This document shows, one piece after another, positions 8,132 to 16,463 of a DNA stretch of 64,000 nucleotides. The notes beneath the pieces were generated by a model that saw only the letters and a program-made list of their open reading frames with translations, searched no databases and was not told the DNA's origin. Source of the DNA: Rhodoferax sp. (GTDB taxonomy: Bacteria > Pseudomonadota > Gammaproteobacteria > Burkholderiales > Burkholderiaceae_C); the NCBI GenBank assembly GCA_029866205.1, contig JARWZT010000008.1, forward strand, positions 124,001 through 188,000, read 5' to 3'. The position numbers were made by a program, and so were the translations under genes. Positions within the stretch are counted from its first letter, which is position 1, and the number at the start of each line of letters is the position of its first letter.

Positions 8132-8880
8132 CGCCCCAGCTCCAGCCGGGAGGCAAAGAATTCCGGCAAGCCGGCGCGGCGAATGGCATCGGCCGCCGCC
8201 GCATGGTCATAGTGCACACGGTGAAAGGTCAGGAGGGCTGCGTCCCGGTCAAACAGGGCGTACATGGCCTGCGGATTGCCATCCCGCGGTTGCCCTACCG
8301 AGCCCACCGTCGCCAACCAATGCCGATGCCGCGGCACCGGTATGGCCACGCCCGCCTGGGGCTGAAACGGCATGAGCTGGCCCACCGCGCCGCGGTAATA
8401 CAGGGTTTGGGCATGCACGTGCCCGCCAAACACATAGCGTGCTTGGGGCCATTCCCGCGCGGCGTCAAGACTTGCGGTGGCCGCCTGAGGGCTATCGACG
8501 TAACGCCAACGCGCGGGATCATTGACGCTGGCGTGCACCAGCAAAACGGTCTCCAGAGCGCGTGTCAGGGGCAGCGCCGCCAGCCAGCTGCGCTGGGCCG
8601 GGCTCAGCTGCTGGCTCGTCCAAGCGGCACCGATATCGCCCATTTGTTGGACCGCCCCGGGCGGCGCCAGCGCCAACTCCTCGTGGTTGCCCCGCAGAAC
8701 CCAGGCGCCCTCGGCCTCCAGCGCCATGATGCAGTCCAGCACCTCGGCGGGCTGCGCCCCGTACCCCACCAGATCACCCAAAAAGGCAAATTGCTGCGCG
8801 CCGTGTCCCCGCGCGTGCGACAGGCAGGCTTGCAAGGCGTGCAAATTACTGTGAACGTCGGAAAGTAATGCCAGTTTCAT
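8128..8880 (-). CDS. Metallophosphoesterase, calcineurin-like
   Basis: This 250-residue protein has the metal-binding motifs of the calcineurin-like fold in order: D8-V-H10, GD36LVGYG, G64-NHE, and a C-terminal VFGGHVHAQT. It most resembles YfcE/ApaH/PrpE-type bacterial phosphodiesterases and protein phosphatases of the metallo-dependent class. Because it is co-transcribed and overlaps the kinase gene by four bases, it may reverse the kinase's phosphorylation; that pairing is inference. The GDLVGYG motif is typical of this cytoplasmic subfamily. It is divergent from rpoH with 227 bases between the start codons. Confidence 0.85.
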   Translation of the reverse strand: MKLALLSDVHSNLHALQACLSHARGHGAQQFAFLGDLVGYGAQPAEVLDCIMALEAEGAWVLRGNHEELALAPPGAVQQMGDIGAAWTSQQLSPAQRSWLAALPLTRALETVLLVHASVNDPARWRYVDSPQAATASLDAAREWPQARYVFGGHVHAQTLYYRGAVGQLMPFQPQAGVAIPVPRHRHWLATVGSVGQPRDGNPQAMYALFDRDAALLTFHRVHYDHAAAADAIRRAGLPEFFASRLELGR

Positions 8881-9049
8881 GACCGAAAAGCCCTCGACTG
8901 ATTAAGCCCAACATCATGCCGCATCCGCCTTGCGCGGTACTTGCGAATGGGGGATGACCGGGGGATTCGAGGCGGTCCCGTCCGGGTGCACCTCGGTCGC
9001 CCCTATCCCGGTCAGAGATGCGCCAAATCAAGGGTTAACCATGACGTAG

Positions 9050-9076
9050 TTAGCACTCGCGGTCGTTGAGTGCTAA
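9050..9076. promoter_or_regulatory. CIRCE operator (HrcA binding site) upstream of rpoH
   Basis: TTAGCACTC, nine bases, then GAGTGCTAA: a perfect 27-base CIRCE element. HrcA, the heat-shock repressor, binds this inverted repeat and is released on heat stress. The right arm runs into TAATAT at 9074-9079, a good -10 hexamer, so HrcA would block the core promoter. The element ends 31 bases before the rpoH start codon. CIRCE control of rpoH is known from comparative work on betaproteobacteria; here the match is exact. Confidence 0.95.
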
Positions 9077-9107
9077 TATTCAACCCTAGAACACAAGGAG
9101 TGCTTCA

Positions 9108-10046
9108 ATGTCTCATGCAATTGGATCGAATACCGCGCTGGCCACGGCCAATCCTTGGTCTTTGGTACCCGCGCTGGGCAACCTGGACGCCTATATTTCG
9201 GCCGCCAACCGGCTTCCCATGCTTACGCTGGAGGAAGAGCAGCGTTTTGCCCGGCAATTCAAAAACGACAACGACTTGGACGCCGCCGGAAAACTGGTGC
9301 TATCGCACCTGCGCTTGGTCGTGTCGGTCGCGCGCCAGTACTTGGGCTACGGCCTGCCCCACGGCGACCTGATCCAAGAGGGTAACGTCGGCCTGATGAA
9401 AGCCGTCAAACGCTTCGATCCCGACCAGGGCGTCCGTCTGGTGAGCTATGCGCTTCACTGGATCAAGGCCGAGATTCACGAGTACATCCTGAAAAACTGG
9501 CGCATGGTCAAGGTGGCCACCACCAAGGCGCAGCGTAAACTTTTCTTCAATCTGCGCTCCATGAAGCAACGCTTCAAGTCAGACGATGCGGCTGCCGATT
9601 TGGCGACCCACCGCGACACGCTGAGCCCGGAACAGGTCGATGCCATGGCCCTTGAACTCAAGGTGAAACGCGAAGAAGTTCTGGAAATGGAAACCCGCCT
9701 CTCTGGCGGCGATGTGTTGCTTGACCCGATGGCCTCAGAGGACGGCGAGGACGCCTTTGGTCCGATCGCTTACCTGACGGACAGCAGCCACGAGCCCTTG
9801 GCCATGATTGAAGCCCACCGGCGCGATGTGCTGGCTTCTGATGGCATCAGCAGTGCACTGGACGCCTTGGACGCGCGCAGCCGTCGCATTGTTGAGGAGC
9901 GCTGGCTGAAGGTCAACGACGACAACTCCGGCGGGATGACCCTGCACGAGTTAGCCGCCGAATACGGCGTGAGCGCCGAGCGCATTCGCCAGATTGAGGT
10001 GGCCGCCATGAAAAAAATGAAAACTGCCTTGGTGGATTACGCTTAA
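9108..10046 (+). CDS. rpoH: RNA polymerase heat-shock sigma factor RpoH (sigma-32)
   Basis: A 312-residue sigma factor with region 1.2 (LPMLTLEEEQ), region 2 (HLRLVVSVARQYLGYGLPHG and DLIQEGNVGLMKAVKRFD), the RpoH-specific box around QRKLFFNLRSMK, and region 4 (LHELAAEYGVSAERIRQIE). It directs RNA polymerase to heat-shock promoters. A clear AAGGAG precedes the ATG. Upstream sits a perfect CIRCE operator, linking two heat-shock circuits: HrcA represses the gene for the activator sigma factor. A factor-independent terminator follows at 10079. Confidence 0.97.
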   Translation: MSHAIGSNTALATANPWSLVPALGNLDAYISAANRLPMLTLEEEQRFARQFKNDNDLDAAGKLVLSHLRLVVSVARQYLGYGLPHGDLIQEGNVGLMKAVKRFDPDQGVRLVSYALHWIKAEIHEYILKNWRMVKVATTKAQRKLFFNLRSMKQRFKSDDAAADLATHRDTLSPEQVDAMALELKVKREEVLEMETRLSGGDVLLDPMASEDGEDAFGPIAYLTDSSHEPLAMIEAHRRDVLASDGISSALDALDARSRRIVEERWLKVNDDNSGGMTLHELAAEYGVSAERIRQIEVAAMKKMKTALVDYA

Positions 10047-10078
10047 GTCGGTTGGACCGCAGCGCACCCTGCCCTGGG

Positions 10079-10114
10079 AAACGCCGCTCGGCTTGCGCCG
10101 CTGCGGCGTTTTTT
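10079..10114 (+). terminator. Rho-independent terminator after rpoH
   Basis: AACGCCGC at 10080-10087 pairs with GCGGCGTT at 10103-10110, followed by four more T residues. It lies between the rpoH stop and the convergent sco stop. Confidence 0.75.
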
Positions 10115-10123
10115 GCGCTCCAA

Positions 10124-10750
10124 TTACCGCATGAGCACGGCGATGTCAGCCGCCAACACCGGGGCACCACTGCCATAGCGCGTAAACAGGCGCAGCTGCC
10201 CTTGGGTGTCGTAGATGTAACTGCCGGCCGAATGGTCCATGGTGTAGCTTGAGGCGCTGGACCCTGCGACTTTTTTGTAATAAATTTTGAAATCTTTGGC
10301 GACTGCCGGCAAGTCTGCAAGTGCCGGGCGCAGGGCCAAAAAGCTGGCGTCGAAATTGGCCATGTAGGCCTTCAACAACTCAGGCGTATCGCGCTCAGGA
10401 TCGACGGTCACAAACAGCGCTTGCAGGCGATCGCCGTCTTTGCCCAGCAATTTTTTCACCTCGGCAAGCTCTGTAAGTGTCGTAGGGCAAACGTCCGGGC
10501 ATTGGGTATATCCAAAAAAGACCACCACGACTTTCCCGGCAAAGTCCGACAGACGGCGCACCTGACCGTTGTGGTCAGGCAGGGCAAAGTTCTTGCCATA
10601 GTCCGCGCCGGTAATGTCAATCGAGCTGAAGGCGGGTTTTTGCTCGCTGCAAGCGGTCAACACTCCGACCAAGGATGCGAGGACCAGCAGCGACACAACA
10701 CGCAACCCAGCACCGCGCCGTGACAGGAGGGAAGCAAAAAAAAAGTTCAT
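10124..10750 (-). CDS. SCO1/SenC family copper chaperone lipoprotein
   Basis: A 208-residue thioredoxin-fold protein that delivers copper to the CuA site of cytochrome oxidase subunit II. The copper ligands are the pair C84/C88 in TQCPDVCPT and H173 in TMDHSAG. An N-terminal hydrophobic segment ends in the lipobox LTAC with Cys34, so it should be a periplasm-facing lipoprotein. It is the last gene of the long minus-strand cox cluster; its start overlaps the ctaB stop by four bases (ATGA). Confidence 0.93.
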   Translation of the reverse strand: MNFFFASLLSRRGAGLRVVSLLVLASLVGVLTACSEQKPAFSSIDITGADYGKNFALPDHNGQVRRLSDFAGKVVVVFFGYTQCPDVCPTTLTELAEVKKLLGKDGDRLQALFVTVDPERDTPELLKAYMANFDASFLALRPALADLPAVAKDFKIYYKKVAGSSASSYTMDHSAGSYIYDTQGQLRLFTRYGSGAPVLAADIAVLMR

Positions 10751-11658
10751 AACAAGTAGTGGTCCAGCAGCAGCGCCGCAAACAGCGCGCTCAGGTGAAT
10801 CAGGGAAAAGCGGAAGGTTTCACGGGCCAAGGCGTCGGAGTAATTGCGCATCAGGCGCCAGGCGTAAACGCAAAACCACAGGCTCAACACGACCGCGGCA
10901 GCCAAATAAAGCCAGGAACTCATGCCCACCATAAAAGGCAACAGGCAAGCGGCAAACAAAACCCAGGTGTAGAGAAAAATTTGCAGACGCGTGAATTCAC
11001 TGCCATGGGTGACCGGCAACATGGGCAGACCCGATTTGCGGTAATCCTCGACCCGGTAAAGGGCAAGGGCCCAAAAATGCGGAGGAGTCCAGAGAAAGAT
11101 GATCAAAAACAGAATCAGTGCCTCGGGGCCGACATCGCCTGTCATGGCCGCCCAGCCCAGCACGGGCGGCATGGCGCCCGAGGCTCCACCAATCACGATG
11201 TTCTGTGGCGTGAGCGGTTTGAGAATGACCGTGTAAATCACCGCATACCCCACAAAGGTCGCAAAGGTCAACCACATGGTCAGCGGATTAACCCAGAAGT
11301 ACAAAATCGCAGAACCAATCACCCCCAAAACGGCAGAAAAGAGCAAGGTTTGGGCGTTGCTTAGCTCACCCCGGGCGGTCGGACGCCAAGAGGTGCGCTT
11401 CATCTTGGCATCGATCCGCTGCTCCACAATGCAGTTGAACGCCGCTGCCGCCGCGGCCACCAGCCAAATTCCGAGACTCGCGAGCGCCGCCAAGCCCACT
11501 TGCGCCCACGATGGCACGCCCGGCACTGCGAGCACCATTCCAATCAAGGCACAAAAGACAATCAGCTGAATGACCCGAGGCTTGGTTAAGGCGTTGAATT
11601 GGCGTACCACCGAGAGCTGGGCAGCGAGCGGGGAAAGGGGTTGACTGGGAGCGGTCAC
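10747..11658 (-). CDS. ctaB: Protoheme IX farnesyltransferase (heme o synthase)
   Basis: A 303-residue polytopic UbiA-family prenyltransferase that attaches farnesyl to heme b, giving heme o, the precursor of heme a. The first Asp-rich motif is N-x3-E-x2-I-D-x3-D-like ([15 protein letters not shown]), followed by RPTARGEL; the second region is [18 protein letters not shown]. The start is placed at a GTG at 11658, which overlaps the ctaA stop (GTGA); the frame stays open for 119 codons upstream inside ctaA, but that part is not UbiA-like. Translational coupling to ctaA fits the consecutive steps of heme a synthesis. Confidence 0.93.
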   Translation of the reverse strand: MTAPSQPLSPLAAQLSVVRQFNALTKPRVIQLIVFCALIGMVLAVPGVPSWAQVGLAALASLGIWLVAAAAAAFNCIVEQRIDAKMKRTSWRPTARGELSNAQTLLFSAVLGVIGSAILYFWVNPLTMWLTFATFVGYAVIYTVILKPLTPQNIVIGGASGAMPPVLGWAAMTGDVGPEALILFLIIFLWTPPHFWALALYRVEDYRKSGLPMLPVTHGSEFTRLQIFLYTWVLFAACLLPFMVGMSSWLYLAAAVVLSLWFCVYAWRLMRNYSDALARETFRFSLIHLSALFAALLLDHYLL

Positions 11659-12812
11659 TTGAAGGCTTTCTCGGCACGGAGGGGCACGGTGCCACGGCGC
11701 ACATGTTGATGGGTGGCGGCCAAAATCCAGACCAGGCAGACGCCGATGGCACCGGCGCCGCCAGTGTGCAGCACGGCGGCCAGTATCGGCCAGCCGAGGA
11801 CGACATTGCTCAGACCCGTGGCCACTTGCAGCACCAGGAGCCCACTCAGGCAGCGCACCGGCATGGCCAGCGCCGGCAGACGACGCAACCGCCATGCCAG
11901 CATGCCCAGCACCACGACCGCCACCACGGCAAGCAGCCGATGCGAAAAGTGAATGGCGGTGAGGGCCTGAAAGCTCAAAGGCGTACCGTCTGCCGCCAGG
12001 CCCAGGGGGCGCCAAAGGCTAAAGCCCTCGGCAAAGTCCATGGCGGGCCACCAACTCCCCTGGCAGCTTGGAAACTCAGCACAGGCCAGCACCGCGTAAT
12101 TGGTACTGACCCACGCGCCGGAGAGCACTTGCAGCAACAAAACGCCTATCGCGGCCAGCGTAGCCAGCCGTAGCGCGCCGGACACCGGCAAAGGCGCTTG
12201 CGCCCGCAGCATCTGAGACTGGCGCACCGCCTGGACCGCCAAAAGCGCCAGCAACACGTAGCCCCCCAGCAAATGCAAGCTCACAATGGCGGGGAACAGT
12301 TTCATGGTGACCGTCCACGCGCCAAACGCCCCCTGAAGGCAGACCCAAACCAAAGTCACCGTGGCCCACCAAGGATTGATGAGCCGCTCGCCGAGCTTGC
12401 GGCGTGCCAGCACCCACGCGCTCACCGCGAGCACCAGAATCAACAGCCCGACGCTGGAGGCCAGGTAACGGTGCACCATCTCAATCCAGGCTTTCCCATG
12501 GGTCACCGGCCCGTCTGGCGCAGACGCTTGTGCCAAAGCAATGTCCGCTTGCGCACCCACCGGACTGGCATGGCCGTAACAGCCCGGCCAATCCGGGCAT
12601 CCCAACCCACTGTCGGTCAAGCGGGTAAATGCACCAAACAGCACCAGGTCAAAAGTCAAAAACAAGGTGAGTACGGTCAAGCCTTGCAAACGCCCCAAAG
12701 GCTGGGCCTTGCGCTGGCGCCAGACCAACCAAATGAGAGGCCCGGCAGCCAGTGCCAGACCCACAAGCGCCAAGCGCAGCAAGGCAGACCAATCAATAGT
12801 GTCGAGTTGCAT
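11655..12812 (-). CDS. ctaA: Heme A synthase (COX15/CtaA)
   Basis: A 385-residue, eight-helix membrane protein that oxidises the heme o methyl group to yield heme a. Family landmarks are [45 protein letters not shown] and VLHTGGAG; the histidines in these segments are the heme ligands. A second Cys pair lies in the periplasmic segment [10 protein letters not shown]. It sits directly upstream of ctaB and overlaps it. Start ATG at 12812. Confidence 0.95.
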   Translation of the reverse strand: MQLDTIDWSALLRLALVGLALAAGPLIWLVWRQRKAQPLGRLQGLTVLTLFLTFDLVLFGAFTRLTDSGLGCPDWPGCYGHASPVGAQADIALAQASAPDGPVTHGKAWIEMVHRYLASSVGLLILVLAVSAWVLARRKLGERLINPWWATVTLVWVCLQGAFGAWTVTMKLFPAIVSLHLLGGYVLLALLAVQAVRQSQMLRAQAPLPVSGALRLATLAAIGVLLLQVLSGAWVSTNYAVLACAEFPSCQGSWWPAMDFAEGFSLWRPLGLAADGTPLSFQALTAIHFSHRLLAVVAVVVLGMLAWRLRRLPALAMPVRCLSGLLVLQVATGLSNVVLGWPILAAVLHTGGAGAIGVCLVWILAATHQHVRRGTVPLRAEKAFK

Positions 12813-12840
12813 GGGTCAGATGACGCGGACTGGTAACGCC

Positions 12841-13524
12841 CTAGCGCCCCGCATTGTCCCAAGACGACGAGGCACGCAGCAGGCGCTCCAGGTCACGTTT
12901 TGCCTTGGGCGCTTGTTCAACGTCCAGCCCGGCAGGGAAACGCAGCATCCAATTGCCCAAGGGATCCACCAAGAAAAGGTGGTCATGCAAACTGGCGTCC
13001 GACGCAGACGCCAACCAGATTTGGAGGTCTTTTGAGGCCACTCGCAGCACCGTAGCGGTGGTGAGTGCCGGCAACAATTGGGCATCGACCGGCGCGGCAT
13101 CGTCCACCAGCCACACCCAGTCCAGGCGGTCTTTTTCCTTGCCCAAGCCCTCGCGCAACTGGCGCTGCAAATACAGGTGGCGGGCACACTGCGCATCACA
13201 CGCAGCGCCCGCCACGCTAATGAGCAGCCATTGCCCACGAAGGCTCTGAAGATTGACTTGCGTGCCGTCCAGCGCGGTGGCCCGCATGTCGGGCAGGGGA
13301 CGCTGTGGGTTGATCAGTTCACCAAAATTGCGCCGCCCTTCCGGCCGGATCACGTAATAGGTGACATAGGAGGCCACCACGGGCGCGGCGCACACCAACA
13401 ACACCAGCAGCATCTTCCAACGGCCGACCCGGGTTTGCGCTTTCCCATTCAGATTCTGGGGGTCAGGCAGGGAGTGCACGGTCAACCCCAAAGGGTGATC
13501 GTCAAAAGCAGGAGGGGGTGACAT
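12841..13524 (-). CDS. SCO-like membrane-anchored thioredoxin-fold protein of the cox cluster
   Basis: A 227-residue protein with one N-terminal membrane helix (about residues 37-58) and a periplasmic domain. Although usually called hypothetical, it keeps Sco-like features: C109-D-A-Q-C113, matching the spacing of the Sco CxxxC copper site, and H180/H182 in SLHDHLFLVDPLGNW, aligning with the Sco histidine region. It lacks the prolines of the Sco CPxxCP motif and is not a lipoprotein. Located between SURF1 and ctaA, it is likely a second thiol or copper factor for oxidase assembly. Function is inference. Confidence 0.75.
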   Translation of the reverse strand: MSPPPAFDDHPLGLTVHSLPDPQNLNGKAQTRVGRWKMLLVLLVCAAPVVASYVTYYVIRPEGRRNFGELINPQRPLPDMRATALDGTQVNLQSLRGQWLLISVAGAACDAQCARHLYLQRQLREGLGKEKDRLDWVWLVDDAAPVDAQLLPALTTATVLRVASKDLQIWLASASDASLHDHLFLVDPLGNWMLRFPAGLDVEQAPKAKRDLERLLRASSSWDNAGR

Positions 13525-13552
13525 AAGTAAACGAATCCTGAAACCGGGCCGT

Positions 13553-14254
13553 CTAACGGCGAAAAAAATAAAACCAAAAATACAGGCCCAAGATCAACCC
13601 CGACAGGGCAAACCACTGAAAGGCGTAGCCATAGTGCTTTTCCAGACCCAAGGCCACCGCAGGCCAATTCCGGCTGAGCCCCTCACTCGCCGACCCCGTT
13701 TGGCGAATCGTGAACTCCGCGAGGGCCAAACCGGTTTCATCCTGAAAGCGGCCAAGATCCAGATTTTGCCGGATAACGCCCGCACCCGGCGCGCCAGGCT
13801 CGTATAGCTTGGAAGGCGGTGGGGCAATTTGACCTTGTACTTCAACCAGCCCCGGCGGCGTTTGAATCGCGGGTAGCTGGTCTCGAAACTCAAAATTTCG
13901 AGCCGCCCATCCACGCTGCACCACCACGATTTGCCCGCTGCCCTGCAAACGCAAGGGGGTCAGGACAAAAAATCCAACTTTGCCGTCCATCTGGCGGTTG
14001 TCCAGATAAACCGTATGGGCTGGCTCCCAGGTCCCGGCGACACGCACGGGCCGGTGCAAGCCGCCGGCGAGATCCGGGAGCTGCGCCAATCCCTGCGCAT
14101 CCAGGGGAATCTGGTTCGCTTGGGCTTGCATAGCCGCCTGCAGGGTCTGCTTTTGCGCAGCGCGCCCAAGCTGCCAAAACCCCAGATAAATGCCCAATCC
14201 GATAAAAAACAGGGCCGCAGCGGTGACAAGATAAAACTTTCTCTTCAACTTCAA
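13553..14254 (-). CDS. SURF1-family cytochrome oxidase assembly protein
   Basis: A protein of about 233 residues with the SURF1 topology: one membrane helix at each end and a periplasmic domain between. Diagnostic segments are LGFWQLGRAAQK near the first helix, YLDNRQMDGKVGFFVLTPL, VVQRGWAAR and, at the end, HYGYAFQWFALS before the second helix. SURF1 helps insert heme a into subunit I. No ATG exists near the N-terminus; TTG at 14254 with an AGGA nine bases upstream is the best start. This leaves only 15 bases to the divergent gene at 14270. Confidence 0.88.
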   Translation of the reverse strand: MKLKRKFYLVTAAALFFIGLGIYLGFWQLGRAAQKQTLQAAMQAQANQIPLDAQGLAQLPDLAGGLHRPVRVAGTWEPAHTVYLDNRQMDGKVGFFVLTPLRLQGSGQIVVVQRGWAARNFEFRDQLPAIQTPPGLVEVQGQIAPPPSKLYEPGAPGAGVIRQNLDLGRFQDETGLALAEFTIRQTGSASEGLSRNWPAVALGLEKHYGYAFQWFALSGLILGLYFWFYFFRR

Positions 14255-14269
14255 AAGATAATCCTGTTT

Positions 14270-14491
14270 ATGACCTATCTTGTAAGCCTTGCGTTTTTCG
14301 CCATCCTCGCCAGCCTTGCGGTGGCACTGCTGTTCATGCTGCGCGGTGGCAGCAGTGGCCCCCGTCAGTCCAGGCGCATGGCGCGCGCCCTGGCGTTGCG
14401 GGTAGGCGTCTCGATCTTTTTGTTTGCCTGCATTTTGCTGTCCTGGAAGTTCGGACTCATCCAGCCTACCGGAATCCCTGCTGGAACCTGA
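14270..14491 (+). CDS. Twin transmembrane protein (DUF2909 type)
   Basis: A 73-residue protein with two hydrophobic helices (about residues 3-24 and 46-64) separated by a basic loop, RGGSSGPRQSRRMARAL. It matches the small DUF2909 'twin transmembrane' family that accompanies SURF1 in beta- and gammaproteobacterial oxidase clusters; its role is not established. It is the only plus-strand gene inside this cluster and starts 15 bases from the divergent SURF1 start. A terminator follows at 14512. Confidence 0.8.
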   Translation: MTYLVSLAFFAILASLAVALLFMLRGGSSGPRQSRRMARALALRVGVSIFLFACILLSWKFGLIQPTGIPAGT

Positions 14492-14511
14492 GACCACCGC
14501 CAACAACAAAC

Positions 14512-14539
14512 AAAAAGGCACCTCGCGGTGCCTTTTTTT
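14512..14539. terminator. Bidirectional terminator between DUF2909 gene and ctaE
   Basis: AAAAAGGCACC (14512-14522), loop TCGC, GGTGCCTTTTT (14527-14537) with A- and T-tracts on both sides, so it can work for both converging transcripts. Confidence 0.9.
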
Positions 14540-14553
14540 ACGTCAAGCCCGAC

Positions 14554-15435
14554 TTACAGCCAGTACACCAAGATGTACAAACCGAGCCAAACTACGTCAA
14601 CAAAATGCCAGTACCAGGCAGCGCCCTCAAAACCGAAATGGCGATCGGCAGTGAAATGCCCTTTTTGCAGGCGGAGCGTGGTGGCCAACAGCATCAACAT
14701 ACCGACGAACACGTGAAAGCCGTGGAAACCCGTGAGCATGTAGAAGGTTGATCCGTAAATCCCGGAGGTCAACTTCAGGTTGTATGCGGAGTACGCATGG
14801 TAGTACTCATACCCTTGGACGAACAGGAATATCACGCCCAACAGCACCGTCAGCCACATGAACGCCACGGTTTTGCTGCGATTGCTGTCCAGCAATGCAT
14901 GGTGCGCAATGGTCAGGGTGACACCCGAGGTCAGCAACAGCGCGGTATTGATCGTGGGCAGCCAAAAAGGTCCCATGGGCGTGAAAGCCTCCACAATACC
15001 CGCAGGCGAACCGGTCGCACCAGCGGCCAGGCTAGGCCAAACGGCTTTGAACTCTGGCCACAACAAGGCATTATCCAAGCTGCCGAGTGAGGGAACGGAA
15101 TGGGAGCGCGCCCACCACAGGGCACTAAAAAACGCCCCGAAAAACATCACTTCAGAAAAAATGAACCAGCTCATGCTCCAACGGAAAGAGAGGTCAATCT
15201 TGCGTCCGTACTGTCCGCCTTCGCTCTCGGCGATCGCATCGCCAAACCATTGGTAAAGCACGCCGAGCCAAAAGGCCAAGCCAAAGGCCAGGGCATATTT
15301 ACCCCAATCCGCACCATTAATCCACTGGCTGGCACCCAGCACCACAAATAAAAGACCAAAAGAGGCCATTACCGGGTGACGCGAAGGCCCGGGAACAAAG
15401 TAGTACGGTGTTGTTCCGTGTGCGCTTGTACTCAT
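14554..15435 (-). CDS. ctaE: Cytochrome c oxidase subunit III
   Basis: A 293-residue seven-helix subunit of aa3 oxidase. It begins with the typical YYFVPGPSRHPVMAS segment and contains EVMFFGAFFSALWW, the TGFHGFHVFVGM helix and the C-terminal WYWHFVDVVWLGLYILVYW. It stabilises subunit I and the proton entry path. It follows the DUF2970 gene by 54 bases on the same strand, and the bidirectional terminator at 14512 marks the end of this part of the operon. Confidence 0.97.
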   Translation of the reverse strand: MSTSAHGTTPYYFVPGPSRHPVMASFGLLFVVLGASQWINGADWGKYALAFGLAFWLGVLYQWFGDAIAESEGGQYGRKIDLSFRWSMSWFIFSEVMFFGAFFSALWWARSHSVPSLGSLDNALLWPEFKAVWPSLAAGATGSPAGIVEAFTPMGPFWLPTINTALLLTSGVTLTIAHHALLDSNRSKTVAFMWLTVLLGVIFLFVQGYEYYHAYSAYNLKLTSGIYGSTFYMLTGFHGFHVFVGMLMLLATTLRLQKGHFTADRHFGFEGAAWYWHFVDVVWLGLYILVYWL

Positions 15436-15489
15436 TTCAACTCCATTTTTCCGAATACGAATCTAAAAGTGCTCTGTTTTCCCAGAGGC

Positions 15490-15702
15490 TTATTTACCCA
15501 CCACCCAGCTTGCCAGACCAATCAGCCCGAAGACCAACAGGAGTGCACCCGCCAAGCCGACTGCCACCACGTGCATCGGATTCACTTTGGCGAGATCCTC
15601 CTGGTAACCCGCGCGGCTGCGAATTCCCAAGAACGACCAAGCCACCAACTTCACACTGCGCCACCACGATGCCGATGGGGGTCGCTCTTCCTTGTCCGCC
15701 AT
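15490..15702 (-). CDS. DUF2970 small membrane protein
   Basis: A 70-residue protein: an amphipathic start with SWWRSVKLVAWSFLGIR, then one membrane helix near the C-terminus. This is the DUF2970 pattern, found with ctaG and ctaE in betaproteobacterial cox operons. Its start overlaps the ctaG stop by one base (TGATG), so translation is coupled. Function unknown; a structural or assembly role in the oxidase is likely from location. Confidence 0.82.
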   Translation of the reverse strand: MADKEERPPSASWWRSVKLVAWSFLGIRSRAGYQEDLAKVNPMHVVAVGLAGALLLVFGLIGLASWVVGK

Positions 15703-16301
15703 CAGGTCCCCCCCACCACAGCAGCGTCCGGCTGCACGGCCGCCACCGGAGCAGGTGGCGTACGTCCACCCACCTCGAAAAAGGTATAGGAGAGCGTGAT
15801 GGTCTTCACATCTTTCGATAACTTGGGATCAATCACAAAAGCCACCGGCCAGGACTTTTTTTCACCAGGCTCCAAGGTGTATTGGGTAAAGCAAAAACAC
15901 TCCACCTTGTTGAAGTGGGCTGCCGCCTGTTGTGGCGCATAGCTGGGGATAGCCTGCGCCGACATCCGACGGTTTTGGATATTTTGGAATTCGTACATCA
16001 CCGTCGTGAGCTCGCCAGGATGGACCTGGAGCGAACGCTGCGCGGGCTTGAAATCCCAAGGGCCACGCGCGTTGGCGTCAAATTCGACGGTGATCGTGCG
16101 GGTTGTGTCAATTTGGGTGTTTTCAGCGGGTGCCGGTTTCACACCTGAAATGACTTTCTCGTTCAAGGCCAGCACATTGAGCCCCGTCATCTCGCAAATC
16201 GCCTTGTACAGCGGCACCAGCGCGTAGCCAAAGGCGAACATCATGCCGGCCACCAAGGCCAGTTTGCCTACCATCCTAAAGTTTTCGCGCTGAAGGTTCA
16301 T
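15702..16301 (-). CDS. ctaG: Cytochrome c oxidase assembly protein Cox11
   Basis: A 199-residue protein with one N-terminal membrane helix and a periplasmic immunoglobulin-like domain that delivers copper to the CuB site of subunit I. The copper-binding motif is ECFCF, preceded by the conserved FNKV; also seen are YALVPLYKAICEMTG and FVIDPKL. Starts seven bases after the small protein gene at 16309, and ends in a one-base overlap with the DUF2970 gene. Confidence 0.95.
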   Translation of the reverse strand: MNLQRENFRMVGKLALVAGMMFAFGYALVPLYKAICEMTGLNVLALNEKVISGVKPAPAENTQIDTTRTITVEFDANARGPWDFKPAQRSLQVHPGELTTVMYEFQNIQNRRMSAQAIPSYAPQQAAAHFNKVECFCFTQYTLEPGEKKSWPVAFVIDPKLSKDVKTITLSYTFFEVGGRTPPAPVAAVQPDAAVVGGT

Positions 16302-16308
16302 GGCAAGC

Positions 16309-16419
16309 TCAGGAGCCCAAGACCATCATTTTGAACACCACTCCGCAAAAGAATACCAAGGCAACCGAGGCTAAAACCAGCCCCAGCCTGACGTTGGATT
16401 TTTTTTGCGAGGGTGTCAT
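16309..16419 (-). CDS. Cytochrome oxidase small assembly-type protein, 36 aa
   Basis: Reading the minus strand from ATG at 16419 to TGA at 16309-16311 gives a 36-residue protein: a basic start MTPSQKKSNVR followed by one hydrophobic helix and a short tail ending VLGS. It falls below usual ORF length cut-offs. Its place between ctaD and ctaG, and its form, match the very short 'cytochrome oxidase small assembly protein' annotated in related Burkholderiales. It ends seven bases before the ctaG start. Function unproven. Confidence 0.7.
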   Translation of the reverse strand: MTPSQKKSNVRLGLVLASVALVFFCGVVFKMMVLGS

Positions 16420-16463
16420 GGAAGACGTATTTGCCAAGACTTAACTGTTCAAGACGAGGCGTT

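Noticed and set aside
6524..8212. 562-residue plus-strand ORF opposite the kinase
   Set aside because: His/Arg/Gln-rich translation without domains; the opposite strand has a full kinase-Usp protein.
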